Shown: one piece after another, positions 8,172-17,207 of the stretch
Numbering within the stretch: the first letter of the stretch is position 1
How the letters are laid out: the number at the start of each line of letters is the position of its first letter
NCBI GenBank assembly: GCA_964626685.1
Contig: CAZVJY010000003.1
Span: forward strand, 1 to 64,000
DNA: 64,000 nucleotides
Direction: 5' to 3'
Source of the DNA: RGEC01 sp964626685
GTDB lineage: Bacteria > Bacteroidota > Bacteroidia > NS11-12g > UBA955
Translations under genes and position numbers: made by a program
The notes under the pieces: generated by a model
The model's input: only the letters and a program-made list of their open reading frames with translations
Told to the model about the DNA's origin: nothing
Databases searched by the model: none

Positions 8172-8738
8172 ATGTATGAGTTTCACGGCGATAAAGCGCG
8201 CTATTTTGAACTAACCCGCAAGGTTACCGAATTTCATGTAATACCATTTTTAAAGGAGCATGGAATCTTTAGAGAAGGCATGCGTGTGCTGGAAATCGGC
8301 TGTGGTGAAGCCGGTGTGCTCAAAGCATTTACCGATCTGGGCTGCACAGCTTTTGGCATAGAGCTGGAAGAATCGCGTCTGCAACATGCCCGTGGTTTTA
8401 TGCAGCCAGAGATGCAGGCCGGGAAGGTTGCTTTTTTGAACAAGGATATTTACGATGTGGACGTTGAAAAAGATATCGGAGCTACCTTTGATTTGGTCAT
8501 ACTGAAAGATGTGATAGAACACATCCCGAATCAGGAAAAGTTCATGCCTCAGCTTCACAAATTTTTGGCNNNNNNNNNNNNNNNNNNNNNNNNNNNNNNN
8601 NNNNNNNNNNNNNNNNNNNNNNNNNNNNNNNNNNNNNNNNNNNNNNNNNNNNNNNNNNNNNNNNNNNNNTGGCTGCGGGATTTTGTGACCATGGGTGTGT
8701 ATTTTGTGGTGAAACCTTCGCCACCCATAAACGAATAA
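8172..8738 (+). CDS. Class I SAM-dependent methyltransferase, interrupted by an assembly gap
   Basis: Before the gap the protein shows the Rossmann methyltransferase pattern: VLEIGCGEAGVLKAF (motif I, SAM binding), FGIELEESRL (motif II acidic residue) and FDLVILKDVIEHI (motif IV region). Substrate is unknown. The start ATG 8172 (MYEFHGDK) is chosen because an upstream in-frame ATG at 8109 adds a segment unlike the family. The 100 N at 8570-8669 remove the middle. After the gap the same nominal frame reads WLRDFVTMGVYFVVKP to a stop at 8736-8738, which fits a methyltransferase end, but continuity across the gap is assumed. Confidence 0.75.
   Translation: MYEFHGDKARYFELTRKVTEFHVIPFLKEHGIFREGMRVLEIGCGEAGVLKAFTDLGCTAFGIELEESRLQHARGFMQPEMQAGKVAFLNKDIYDVDVEKDIGATFDLVILKDVIEHIPNQEKFMPQLHKFLXXXXXXXXXXXXXXXXXXXXXXXXXXXXXXXXXXWLRDFVTMGVYFVVKPSPPINE
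8570..8669. other. Assembly gap, 100 N
   Basis: There are exactly 100 unknown bases inside the methyltransferase gene. The true length is unknown, so the frame match on the two sides is not proof of a single intact gene. Confidence 0.95.
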
Positions 8739-8784
8739 TTGGTATTTTTCGTTATACCAGACAAGGTAAATGATTGCCAAGTAT

Positions 8785-8792
8785 TATATTTG
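8785..8792 (+). promoter_or_regulatory. TAnnTTTG promoter box of the PorG-like/uppS/bamA operon
   Basis: TATATTTG matches the Bacteroidota box exactly and lies 16 nt before ATG 8809. It places the transcript start after the in-frame ATG at 8770, which supports 8809 as the true start of the first PorG-like gene. Confidence 0.55.
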
Positions 8793-8808
8793 CCTTTTAA
8801 CAGCGGTC

Positions 8809-9723
8809 ATGAGAACAGCCAGAATCATCTCTTTTTGCACTCTTTTCGTGTTGCTTGCACCTGTGCAGGCCCAGAAAAAGTTATTCAAGGGCAAGCCCAT
8901 TGAGTTTGGTGTAACCCTTGGCGCAGCCAACTACATGGGCGATTTATCCAAGTCGGTTGCCGTGCAGGAGTTTAACCCCATGGGGGGGCTGATTTGTCGA
9001 TTTAACCTGTCTGACTGGGTTACCCTGCGCGGAAATGCCCTGTTTGGCCAGATTAGCGGCGATGACAAAAATTACGCGGATGTGGATGCATTTCGCAAAC
9101 AGCGCAACCTCAGTTTCAGAAGCAATATTGTGGAATTTGGCGGTACCGTAGAATGGAATTTCAGGGGTTTTGGCGAAACACAGACCGCTAACCCGAGTTC
9201 TCCATTCCTTTTCGCGGGAGTTGCGGTATTCAAGTATAATCCCAAGGCTTTATTCAAATACATGCCCACTGACCCCAATGGAAGGGCGCTTCACGGAACA
9301 GACCTCCAGAAATACGACAACCAGTGGATTGAGCTGCAGCCTCTTGGAACTGAAGGCCAGGAAACAACCAAATTTAATGACCGTCGCCGTTATGCACTTA
9401 CCCAGGTAAGTATTCCTATTGGCGTGGGTTACAAAAAACAATTCAATGGCATGTGGGCCTGGGGAGTGGAAATGGGCGTGCGCAAAACCTTTACAGATTA
9501 CCTGGATGACGTGAGCCTGGACTATGTAGACAACCAGATTGTAGGCGGTAACAGCGGAGCTCTCGCGGCTGCCCTGAAGGACAGGGGTCCGGAACTGGGT
9601 TATCAAAATTTTGATAATGGATTGGGCCGCGGGAATTCGGCCAATAAAGACTGGTATATGTTTCTAAACTTTACCATTACAAGAAAAATCGTTGGTGGTA
9701 AGACCGTTTGTTTCCAGTTCTAA
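8809..9723 (+). CDS. PorG-like outer-membrane beta-barrel protein (DUF6089 type), copy 1
   Basis: The 304-residue product has a signal peptide (ISFCTLFVLLAPVQAQ) and then FGVTLGAANYMGDLS, the opening of DUF6089/PorG-type barrels, with alternating beta-strand patterns and a terminal Phe (CFQF) typical of barrels folded by BamA. PorG in Porphyromonas is a T9SS outer-membrane component and lies next to uppS and omp85/bamA; the same order is seen here, which is the main support for the name. A second copy follows, overlapping by 32 nt. A direct role in T9SS is inferred from homology and neighbours. Confidence 0.75.
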   Translation: MRTARIISFCTLFVLLAPVQAQKKLFKGKPIEFGVTLGAANYMGDLSKSVAVQEFNPMGGLICRFNLSDWVTLRGNALFGQISGDDKNYADVDAFRKQRNLSFRSNIVEFGGTVEWNFRGFGETQTANPSSPFLFAGVAVFKYNPKALFKYMPTDPNGRALHGTDLQKYDNQWIELQPLGTEGQETTKFNDRRRYALTQVSIPIGVGYKKQFNGMWAWGVEMGVRKTFTDYLDDVSLDYVDNQIVGGNSGALAAALKDRGPELGYQNFDNGLGRGNSANKDWYMFLNFTITRKIVGGKTVCFQF

Positions 9724-10540
9724 AGCTGGAAGAAAAAAAATCGTATTCTTTTTCGCAGCATGCCTTGCGAGCGGTTCCTTATTTTGCCAGAAATATTTTA
9801 GTGGCAGATTCGAAATGGGGCTTGGAGGTGGTGTTTCAAACTACCACGGTGATCTGGAACACGGCACTTTTCACAAGCATTTTCATCCTTCGGGAATGCT
9901 TTTTAGCAGATACAACCTCAGTAGTTATTTTTCCTGGAGAAATCAGCTTTCCTATTTGAAAATCAGTGGGTCGGATGAAGGGGTTAAGGCCTATTCCAAC
10001 CGCAATTTTACCTTTCAGTCTGATATCTGGGAATTGAGTAGCACTTTTGAGTTTAACTTTCAGGCCTTTGGTACCAATGTGAATGATGAACACTGGACAC
10101 CTTATTTTTACTCGGGGTTGAGTTTTTTTGTGTTTGATCCCACCCGCCTGGAGAATACCGACATCAACCTTCGTAAACTGAGAACAGAAGGACAAAGCAA
10201 GCCTTATTCAAGGCTGCAGCCCTCCATTCCTATTGGTTTTGGTGTAAAAACAATGCTTAATCCCAAACGCAACCGCGGTGTATGGATTTTGGGTGTGGAA
10301 GGCTGCTGGCGAAAAACTTTTACCGATTATTTAGACGATGTGGGCGGATTGTATCCCGATTACAAAACCATGGTTGATAAACAGGGGCTCGCTTCCGCAC
10401 AGTACAGCCACGCGCAAACCCTGAACGGACAGCCTTTCACCCCGGCCGGCACCATGCGTGGCGACAAACATTTCGATGATTGGTTTTATTTCATCGGATT
10501 TACGGCATCTTATCGTTTTACACCCTTAATTTGCAGGTAA
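9692..10540 (+). CDS. PorG-like outer-membrane beta-barrel protein (DUF6089 type), copy 2
   Basis: This is a diverged paralogue of the preceding gene: FEMGLGGGVSNYHGDLEHG matches the start of the mature copy 1, and both share the later KTFTDYLDDV segment. It has a signal-like N-terminus (KKIVFFFAACLASGSLFCQ) and 282 residues. No ATG is available; the frame opens at TTG 9692 or GTG 9695, inside the end of copy 1, so translation is probably coupled. uppS follows after 7 nt. The C-terminus (FTPLICR) lacks the final aromatic residue seen in copy 1. Confidence 0.72.
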   Translation: MVVRPFVSSSKAGRKKIVFFFAACLASGSLFCQKYFSGRFEMGLGGGVSNYHGDLEHGTFHKHFHPSGMLFSRYNLSSYFSWRNQLSYLKISGSDEGVKAYSNRNFTFQSDIWELSSTFEFNFQAFGTNVNDEHWTPYFYSGLSFFVFDPTRLENTDINLRKLRTEGQSKPYSRLQPSIPIGFGVKTMLNPKRNRGVWILGVEGCWRKTFTDYLDDVGGLYPDYKTMVDKQGLASAQYSHAQTLNGQPFTPAGTMRGDKHFDDWFYFIGFTASYRFTPLICR

Positions 10541-10547
10541 TTTCAGC

Positions 10548-11306
10548 GTGGCAGAAAAAGAGCTTTTGAATCAGATTGATCCGAACCGGGTGCCGGAGCA
10601 CGTGGCTATCATCATGGATGGCAATGGACGCTGGGCCAAGAAGCAGGGTTTTCTGAGGATTTTCGGCCACCGGCAGGGTGTGGATACCGTTAGAAATGTG
10701 GTGGAAACTGCTGCCGAAATAGGTGTAAAATATCTTACCCTTTACGCTTTTTCCACTGAAAACTGGAGCAGGCCCAAGGCAGAAGTGAATGCGCTTATGG
10801 AATTGCTGGTAGACAGCATCAGAAAAGAAACGCCACGGTTGATGCAAAATGGCATTCGCCTGGAAACCATAGGAAATGTGGAACAGTTGCCGAAGGGGTG
10901 TAACAAAACCCTCAGTGAAACCGTTGAAGCTACCAAAGGCAATACGCGCATGACCCTCATTCTGGCATTAAGCTACAGCGGCCGCTGGGATATTATTGAA
11001 GCTGTTCGCAAAATAGCAGCAGATGTGAAAAAGGGGGTCCTTGATCCGGAGACTATAGGAGAGGCTGATTTGAATGCAGCGTTGAATACCTCCCGGTACC
11101 CCAATCCTGATCTGCTAATCAGAACCAGCGGAGAACAGCGTATCAGCAACTTTTTGCTCTGGGAAATAGCCTACAGCGAAATTCACTTTACCGGGGTTTT
11201 GTGGCCCGATTTTTCTACCGAAGATTTTTACAAGGCCATCCTAGACTACCAGGGAAGGGAAAGGCGCTTCGGCAAAACCGGCGATCAAATCAAGCAAGTG
11301 GTATGA
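10548..11306 (+). CDS. uppS: Isoprenyl transferase (undecaprenyl diphosphate synthase)
   Basis: This cis-prenyltransferase builds undecaprenyl diphosphate, the lipid carrier for peptidoglycan and surface sugars, from isopentenyl and farnesyl diphosphates. The 252 residues contain IIMDGNGRWA (catalytic Asp24), GHRQG, the FSTENW segment, and RTSGEQRISNFLLW plus EIHFTGVLWPDF near the end. Start is GTG 10548. The stop overlaps the bamA start as ATGA, so the two are translationally coupled. The order PorG-like, uppS, bamA is conserved in many Bacteroidota. Confidence 0.97.
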   Translation: MAEKELLNQIDPNRVPEHVAIIMDGNGRWAKKQGFLRIFGHRQGVDTVRNVVETAAEIGVKYLTLYAFSTENWSRPKAEVNALMELLVDSIRKETPRLMQNGIRLETIGNVEQLPKGCNKTLSETVEATKGNTRMTLILALSYSGRWDIIEAVRKIAADVKKGVLDPETIGEADLNAALNTSRYPNPDLLIRTSGEQRISNFLLWEIAYSEIHFTGVLWPDFSTEDFYKAILDYQGRERRFGKTGDQIKQVV

Positions 11307-13876
11307 GAAAGTTCTGGCTGATTCTTTTGTCCTGCACCGTATTTTTAGGTCTTCGCGCCCAAAGTGCTGATACTTCCAGATTCTATGAGTGGTATGGCTA
11401 CAACTTTACCGAACCGCAGGAGTTTGTTATAAAAAACATACTGGTAGAAGAAGCCGAAAACAAACCCATACAGAAGTCGCTGGTCGTGGTATATTCAGGA
11501 CTGAGTATCGGACAAAAGATAAAAATCCCGGGCAACGATATCCCCAACGCCATTGATAACCTCTGGAAGCTCAGCTATTACAGCGATATTCAGGTCTATA
11601 TTCGGATATCTGACAACAATGGGATTAAGAATGCCGTGCTGAATTTTGTGGTCAGAGAACAGCTGCGTATCAATGGGCACCGCTTTCCCGGCTTGAGCAA
11701 TTCACAGGCAAAAAATCTGAAAGAAGAGGCAGGCCTGAAAAGGGGTATGTATATTACCCCGAATCTCATCAACAAAACCAGGGCTAAAATTATCCTGTAT
11801 TACCGCGATAAAGGATATTACAATGCCTCCGTAAAGTTTAACCGTTTTCCTGCTATTGATGAAAAGAGCGGTAAACCTATGCCGGGCTTTGAGAATTTCG
11901 ATATCATTGTGGATAAAGGGCCTAAAGTAAAGGTATACGATTTTGCCTTTCACGGGAATGAAAAACTCACAGATAAACAGCTTCGGCAGTCCATTAAGAA
12001 ACTTAAACGCAGGTACCATAAGATCAATGTATTCGCCTCTTCCAAATATATCGAAAGCAAGTTTGAGGAAGAAAAATTGAATATTGTTACCCGCTATCTC
12101 TCCAAGGGTTTCAGGGATGCCAGAATTGTAAAAGACAGTGTAGAACTTATCAATCCCAAACGGGTTGTTGTGCATATCGATTTGTTTGAAGGAAATAAAT
12201 ATCATTTCCGCAACATTGTGTGGAAAGGCAATGCCAAATACCGAACGGGCTTTCTGGATACTGTTCTGGGTATAAAAAAAGGGGATGTTTTCAACCAGAC
12301 ACAACTGGATGAGCGTTTGGGAACCGTAAACACAACCGGTGTTTTGGACATTCAGAGTCTTTACATGGATGACGGGTATCTGTTTTTTCAGATGACGCCG
12401 GTGGAAACGGGTGTTTACAATGATTCCATTGATATTGAAATCCGCATTAATGAAGGTGCCCAGGCCAAGGTGGGAAGAATTTCATGGACCGGTAATACCA
12501 AAACAACGGATAAAGTTATTCTCAGGGAAATTAGAACCAAGCCGGGTGATATCTTTTCGAGGGCTGAGATACAGCGTACCATGCGCGATCTGGCTGCCAT
12601 TGGTTTGTTTGATCCCCAGCAGCTGAATGTGAACCCCAAGCCCAATCCGGCGGATGGTACAGTGGATATTGACTATAAACTGGTAGAAAAACCATCTGAT
12701 CAGATTGAATTGTCCGGTGGCTGGGGAGGCAATGCTTTCACCCGCAGAGCTACGCTGATTGGTACCGCAGGTATTTCTCTTAACAATTTCAGTACGCGGC
12801 AAATACTGCACCCCAAGAACTGGAATCCGGTACCAACAGGGGATGGGCAGAAATTGTCTGTCCGTGCGCAGAGTAACGGGTCAAATTTTCAGGCGTATAA
12901 TTTCAGTTTCACCGAACCCTGGTTTGGTGGCCGGAAACCCAATTCATTTTCCGTTAGCCTTTTCAGAAATATCAATGCTTTCGATTTCAGGCAGCGCAAT
13001 GATCCCAAGCGCCAGTATTTTATGAATACAGGGATGAGCGTGATGCTGGGCAAGCGTTTAAAGTGGCCTGATGACTTTTTTAACCTGCAGTACATATTCA
13101 GTTTTCAGGAATACAAAATGCAGAACATGACCGGTGGTTTTTACGGATTCCCCGGCGGTTTTAACGGCACCAGCTACAATCCTTCCCTGCAGATTATTCT
13201 TACGCGCAGTTCGGTTTCAGATCCAATTTTTCCTACCAACGGAAGTACGCTCACCCTGAGTGCACAGGGCACACCTCCGTTTTCGCTGTTGCGCAACCGG
13301 GATGTCTCACAGCTAACCCAGCAGGAGAAATACAAATGGGCCGAATTTTATAAGTGGAAGGCAGACATGGAATGGTATACCCCCATTACAAAAAAATTGG
13401 TACTGATGAACAGGGCCAGGTTTGGATTTTTGGGTTCTTACAACCGAGCCATGGGAATCACTTTCTTCGAGCGTTTTCAGTTGGGAGGTGCCGGAATTTT
13501 TGGTTTTAATATAGCCGCAGCCGAAATTGTTTCGCAGCGCGGTTATGATAACTTCTCCATATCGGCTACTGCCACTGGCAGTGAGGCAGGAGCGCCCATC
13601 TTCAATAAATTCACAACCGAACTGCGCTATGCCATTACCACCGGTCAAACAGCCACTGTATATGCCCTTGCATTTTTAGAGGCCGGTGATGCATGGAACA
13701 ACATGCGATCATACAATCCGTTTCAGTTGAAAAGAGCTGCCGGTGTGGGTGTGCGCTTGTTCATGCCTATGTTTGGCCTGATAGGACTGGACTTTGCCTA
13801 TGGATTTGATTACCGTCAGGTACCGCGAAGTGGAAAGCCCGGACAGGTGCACTTTTTCATCGGGCAGCAGTTCTGA
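11303..13876 (+). CDS. bamA: Outer-membrane protein assembly factor BamA
   Basis: BamA inserts beta-barrel proteins into the outer membrane. The 857-residue product has a signal peptide (FWLILLSCTVFLGLRAQ), a run of POTRA repeats over about residues 40-420 (for example GNEKLTDKQLRQSIKK and WTGNTKTTDKVILREIRTK), and a C-terminal 16-strand barrel that ends in FFIGQQF with the terminal Phe expected of barrels. The barrel has GRKPNSFSVSLFRN early and the conserved RFGF segment later. The ATG at 11303 overlaps the uppS stop. Unlike many Bacteroidota, no OmpH/Skp chaperone gene follows; the next gene is convergent. Confidence 0.96.
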   Translation: MRKFWLILLSCTVFLGLRAQSADTSRFYEWYGYNFTEPQEFVIKNILVEEAENKPIQKSLVVVYSGLSIGQKIKIPGNDIPNAIDNLWKLSYYSDIQVYIRISDNNGIKNAVLNFVVREQLRINGHRFPGLSNSQAKNLKEEAGLKRGMYITPNLINKTRAKIILYYRDKGYYNASVKFNRFPAIDEKSGKPMPGFENFDIIVDKGPKVKVYDFAFHGNEKLTDKQLRQSIKKLKRRYHKINVFASSKYIESKFEEEKLNIVTRYLSKGFRDARIVKDSVELINPKRVVVHIDLFEGNKYHFRNIVWKGNAKYRTGFLDTVLGIKKGDVFNQTQLDERLGTVNTTGVLDIQSLYMDDGYLFFQMTPVETGVYNDSIDIEIRINEGAQAKVGRISWTGNTKTTDKVILREIRTKPGDIFSRAEIQRTMRDLAAIGLFDPQQLNVNPKPNPADGTVDIDYKLVEKPSDQIELSGGWGGNAFTRRATLIGTAGISLNNFSTRQILHPKNWNPVPTGDGQKLSVRAQSNGSNFQAYNFSFTEPWFGGRKPNSFSVSLFRNINAFDFRQRNDPKRQYFMNTGMSVMLGKRLKWPDDFFNLQYIFSFQEYKMQNMTGGFYGFPGGFNGTSYNPSLQIILTRSSVSDPIFPTNGSTLTLSAQGTPPFSLLRNRDVSQLTQQEKYKWAEFYKWKADMEWYTPITKKLVLMNRARFGFLGSYNRAMGITFFERFQLGGAGIFGFNIAAAEIVSQRGYDNFSISATATGSEAGAPIFNKFTTELRYAITTGQTATVYALAFLEAGDAWNNMRSYNPFQLKRAAGVGVRLFMPMFGLIGLDFAYGFDYRQVPRSGKPGQVHFFIGQQF

Positions 13877-13991
13877 TCTTGGTTTATTCGTTTTACAGAT
13901 GATTGGTTGGTATCTCCTTCCGTTCATTGCGGTGCAACTCGGCAGGACTCCGTGTCAGTATTTGATTGGAATCAAAAGATATAATAGTTTG

Positions 13992-14020
13992 TCCCTTTCC
14001 ATAAAAGGGAGACTGTTTTT
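13992..14020 (+). terminator. Weak terminator after bamA
   Basis: TCCCTTT and AAAGGGA form a 7-bp stem around the 5-nt loop CCATA, followed by GACTG and five T. The spacer between stem and T-run makes it weak. The rest of 13877-14110 holds no gene I can support. Confidence 0.4.
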
Positions 14021-14110
14021 ACAAACGCAATAAACAGGATTGGCGAAGGTGGCGCATTGCTGCGCAAATAGAGAAAAGTCCTGTCAATACACTAATGAAC
14101 CAATAAACGA

Positions 14111-15646
14111 TCAGATATCAAATTTGATACCCTGAGCCAGTGGCATTTTACCACTGTAATTTACGGTATTTGTCTGTCGGCGCATATAGTTTTTCCATGA
14201 ATCGCTGCCGCTTTCCCTGCCGCCACCTGTTTCTTTCTCGCCGCCAAACGCACCACCAATTTCCGCACCGCTGGTTCCAATATTTACATTGGCAATACCA
14301 CAATCGCTGCCTGCTCCAGAGAGGAATAGCTCTGCTTCAGAAAGACTTTCGGTAAATATGGCGCTGCTCAATCCCTGCTTTACGTCGTTCTGCATGGTAA
14401 TGGCCTGTTCTAAGGTGTCGTAGGACATTACATATAAGATGGGTGCAAATGTTTCTTCCTGCACGATGTGGTAGTGGTTTTGGGCTTCGGCGAGGGTGGG
14501 TTGCACATAACAACCGCTTTCAAATCCGGCGCCTTTGAGCACTTTGCCGCCATACAATATCTTGCCGCCTTCGCTTTCAAGCTGGGCTAGTGCGCTGCTG
14601 TATGCATTCACAGCATGTTCGTCAATCAGAGGCCCCATCAAGTTGGTTTCGAGCAATGGGCTCCCTATGGTGACTTGTGCGTAGGCTTTTTTCAGTTTAT
14701 CAACGAAGTCTTGGTAAATAGAGCTGTGTATGATTACCCGGCGTGTTGTCGTACAGCGCTGTCCGGCGGTGCCCACTGCCCCAAATAAAACTGCGCGGAG
14801 AGCCAGGTCTTGGTTGGCTTTTTCGCTTACAATAATGGCATTGTTGCCTCCCAGTTCCAGGAGGGTTTTGCCCAGGCGTGCTCCTACCACTTCTGCTACA
14901 CGCTTACCCATGCGGGTGCTGCCTGTAGCGCTTACCAGCGCCACCCGCCTGTCTGTTGCCATGGTTTCCCCGATCTCCTTATCACCCTGTACAATACAGA
15001 ATACCCCTTCGGGCAACTGGTTGGCCATGAGCACTTTTCTAATTATATGCTGAACGGCTGCTGCAGAAGCAGGTGTTTTTTCACTGGGTTTCCAGATACA
15101 TACATCACCGCAAATGGCAGCAAGCATGGCATTCCAGCTCCAAACGGCTACCGGAAAGTTAAACGCAGAGATAATACCTACCACGCCCAGTGGATGCCAC
15201 TGCTCAAACATACGGTGGCCCGGTCTCTCGCTTTGCATGGTTAATCCATACAGCTGACGGCTCAATCCTACTGCAAAATCACATATATCAATCATTTCCT
15301 GGACTTCGCCCAGTCCTTCCTGCAGGCTTTTCCCCATTTCATAGCTTACAAGGGCACCCAGGTTTTTCTTGTTCTCGCGAAAGGCTTCACCAATTTGCCG
15401 TACGATTTCACCGCGTGCGGGTGCGGGCATGGCTCTCCAAACAGGAAATGCTGCTTCGGCACGTTTCATTACCGCTTCATATTCGGTTTGGCCGGCATAG
15501 ACCAGCGTTGTTATTTTCTTGCCATCTACAGGGCTAATAATATCGCGGGTTCCGGTACCCAGCGCTGTGAGCCATTGTGTGCCTGTGGAGGCGCTTTCCA
15601 GTTGTGGGCCTATACCCAGCGATTTTAGTACGGGTTTTATGTCCAT
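14111..15646 (-). CDS. amaB: ALDH7-family aldehyde dehydrogenase (L-piperidine-6-carboxylate / aminoadipate-semialdehyde dehydrogenase)
   Basis: The 511 residues align by eye with antiquitin-type (ALDH7) enzymes, which oxidise alpha-aminoadipate semialdehyde to aminoadipate with NAD in lysine breakdown. Visible are SAFNFPVAVWSWN, the cofactor segment WKPSEKTP, LLELGGNNA with the general-base Glu, and GQRCTTTRR with the catalytic Cys. The C-terminal segment SGAEIGGAFGGEKETGGGRESGSD is very typical of ALDH7. No other lysine-degradation gene is in the window, so the substrate is a family-level inference and the symbol is tentative. ATG 15646 follows an exact promoter box by 7 nt. The 3' end faces bamA. 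Confidence 0.88.
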   Translation of the reverse strand: MDIKPVLKSLGIGPQLESASTGTQWLTALGTGTRDIISPVDGKKITTLVYAGQTEYEAVMKRAEAAFPVWRAMPAPARGEIVRQIGEAFRENKKNLGALVSYEMGKSLQEGLGEVQEMIDICDFAVGLSRQLYGLTMQSERPGHRMFEQWHPLGVVGIISAFNFPVAVWSWNAMLAAICGDVCIWKPSEKTPASAAAVQHIIRKVLMANQLPEGVFCIVQGDKEIGETMATDRRVALVSATGSTRMGKRVAEVVGARLGKTLLELGGNNAIIVSEKANQDLALRAVLFGAVGTAGQRCTTTRRVIIHSSIYQDFVDKLKKAYAQVTIGSPLLETNLMGPLIDEHAVNAYSSALAQLESEGGKILYGGKVLKGAGFESGCYVQPTLAEAQNHYHIVQEETFAPILYVMSYDTLEQAITMQNDVKQGLSSAIFTESLSEAELFLSGAGSDCGIANVNIGTSGAEIGGAFGGEKETGGGRESGSDSWKNYMRRQTNTVNYSGKMPLAQGIKFDI

Positions 15647-15653
15647 TATAATG

Positions 15654-15661
15654 CAAAGTTA
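15654..15661 (-). promoter_or_regulatory. TAnnTTTG promoter box of the ALDH7 gene
   Basis: On the minus strand TAACTTTG matches the consensus exactly, 7 nt before ATG 15646. The mRNA is predicted to be leaderless or nearly so. Confidence 0.6.
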
Positions 15662-15848
15662 GTGTTTATAGGCTATTCAGCCATGATTTGAAGCAAATAT
15701 CAGCCATGATAAAGGGTTTCAAGGATGTAAAAACCCTGAAATGCGGATAAAATGTGGATTACATCTATGTGCAAAATGATCAAAATACTTGCTGTGATGG
15801 GTTGTTCATGTCTTATTTAGCGGCACAACCTTTAATTAATAAAATATC

Positions 15849-16124
15849 ATGAACAAATCAGAACTCATCGACGCAATCGCAGCCGGTTCAAAACTGACCA
15901 AGGCTGACTCAGGCAAAGCTCTTGACGCAGCTATCGACGCCATCAGCAAATCTCTGAAAAAAGGTGACAGCGTAACCCTCGTAGGTTTCGGTACCTTCTC
16001 AGTAGGCAAGCGTGCTGCCCGCACCGGCCGCAACCCACAGACTGGTAAGAGCATCCAGATCAAAGCTAAGAAAGTTGCTAAGTTTAAGGCTGGCGCTACC
16101 CTGGCTGCTACCGTAAACAAGTAA
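15849..16124 (+). CDS. hup: HU-family DNA-binding protein
   Basis: HU is a small dimeric protein that bends and compacts DNA. The 91 residues start MNKSELIDAIA and carry the family signature GFGTFSVGKRAARTGRNPQTG, which covers the beta-arm with its DNA-intercalating Pro, and end with KAGATLAATVNK. Codon use is strongly biased, as in highly expressed genes. It stands alone with about 200 bp of leader region upstream and a strong terminator downstream, so it is probably a single-gene transcript. Confidence 0.96.
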   Translation: MNKSELIDAIAAGSKLTKADSGKALDAAIDAISKSLKKGDSVTLVGFGTFSVGKRAARTGRNPQTGKSIQIKAKKVAKFKAGATLAATVNK

Positions 16125-16143
16125 TACTTACTTGAAGACATTT

Positions 16144-16169
16144 AAAGCCCGGTCATCCGGGCTTTTTTT
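16144..16169 (+). terminator. Rho-independent terminator after the HU gene
   Basis: A 9-bp perfect stem, AAAGCCCGG with CCGGGCTTT, closes the 4-nt loop TCAT and runs into T's up to 16169. The stop codon of the convergent EamA gene lies inside the T-run. Confidence 0.9.
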
Positions 16170-17100
16170 ATGCCTTTGCGGCAGGTTTGTTGATTATCAG
16201 GTAAATACCGGCAAGGGAAAATAGTAAACCCACAATCATGTTCCAGGTAATGGGTTCGTTTTCTACAATACCCCATGCCACAGCCACCACCGGAATAATA
16301 AAAGTATTCGTGCTGGCAACCAGCGCCGTGGTATGCTTAATAAGAATGTTAAATGCGATCATGCTGATAGCGCTGCCCACCACACCCAAAATAGTAAGAT
16401 AGCCCAGTGCTGTCCATGCTTTTTCAGGTGTTGTGTTCCAGTGGTCCATAATGCCTGTCATCAGCAATACCAGAAAATACAGGCTTCCCATAAAGAAAAA
16501 GGGATAGGCAGTTTTCACCATTGCCGGCAGGTGGCTAAGTTTATGTTTGATAAGGTTGATGTTGTAACCGTACATTATAGCAGCACAGGTGACCATAATA
16601 ACTCCAAGGCCACTGATTTCTGCTCCGCTGTGGAATATGAATCCCGGCGTAAGCAAAATGATTGCTCCAAGAATTCCAAGAATAACCCCGATCAGTCCGT
16701 TTCCGGTAATCCGGTCTTTGAAAAAAGCCACACCCAGCAACAAGGTAAACATAGGCGTAAAGGCATTCATAATGCCGCTTAGTCCACTGGGAATAAGGGT
16801 TCCTGCATAGCTGAAAAGGAAAGCGGGTATGCCGTTACCAATGAGACCGGACATGAACAGAAAATAATAATCGCCTGATGTGAGCTTGTTGGCAGCAGAT
16901 GGTTCGGAAACCTTTCGGGAAGTGCCAAGGCTGTATTGGAAAATCCAAGGAAGTAAAACCACGCCTGCCAGAAACTGTCGCAGGCCGGCTACCTGTATGG
17001 GTTGAAAAACCTCAAGTCCTCTCTTTATAAGTATGAATGAACTTCCCCAGATTCCGCCAAGCAGGAAGATGATAAAAATAGGCCACCAGGATTTATTCAC
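16168..17100 (-). CDS. EamA (DMT) family transporter
   Basis: The 310-residue protein consists of ten hydrophobic helices arranged as two EamA repeats, each opening with the pattern seen in GGIWGSSFILIKRG and in the second half near SGLGVIMVTCAAIMYGYN. Drug/metabolite superfamily members export amino acids or small metabolites; the substrate here cannot be predicted. The start is GTG 17100, four bases after an exact promoter box on the minus strand. It converges on the HU terminator. Confidence 0.88.
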   Translation of the reverse strand: MNKSWWPIFIIFLLGGIWGSSFILIKRGLEVFQPIQVAGLRQFLAGVVLLPWIFQYSLGTSRKVSEPSAANKLTSGDYYFLFMSGLIGNGIPAFLFSYAGTLIPSGLSGIMNAFTPMFTLLLGVAFFKDRITGNGLIGVILGILGAIILLTPGFIFHSGAEISGLGVIMVTCAAIMYGYNINLIKHKLSHLPAMVKTAYPFFFMGSLYFLVLLMTGIMDHWNTTPEKAWTALGYLTILGVVGSAISMIAFNILIKHTTALVASTNTFIIPVVAVAWGIVENEPITWNMIVGLLFSLAGIYLIINKPAAKA

Positions 17101-17104
17101 GCTG

Positions 17105-17112
17105 CAAAAGTA
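17105..17112 (-). promoter_or_regulatory. TAnnTTTG promoter box of the EamA gene
   Basis: The minus strand reads TACTTTTG, an exact consensus match, only 4 nt before GTG 17100. A transcript from here would start at or just before the start codon. Confidence 0.55.
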
Positions 17113-17207
17113 AAGTACACTTCAGTTTATCTTCTTCGGCAGATAAAATAAAATCTGACAATTACCTGAGCTTTTTATGCCGAAATTTGCTGTCTGTAAG
17201 TGTAAGA

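Noticed and set aside
13877..14033. Short reading frame after bamA (MIGWYLLPFIAVQLG...)
   Set aside because: It has no recognisable family, ends within the terminator region, and lacks a promoter box or ribosome-binding site.
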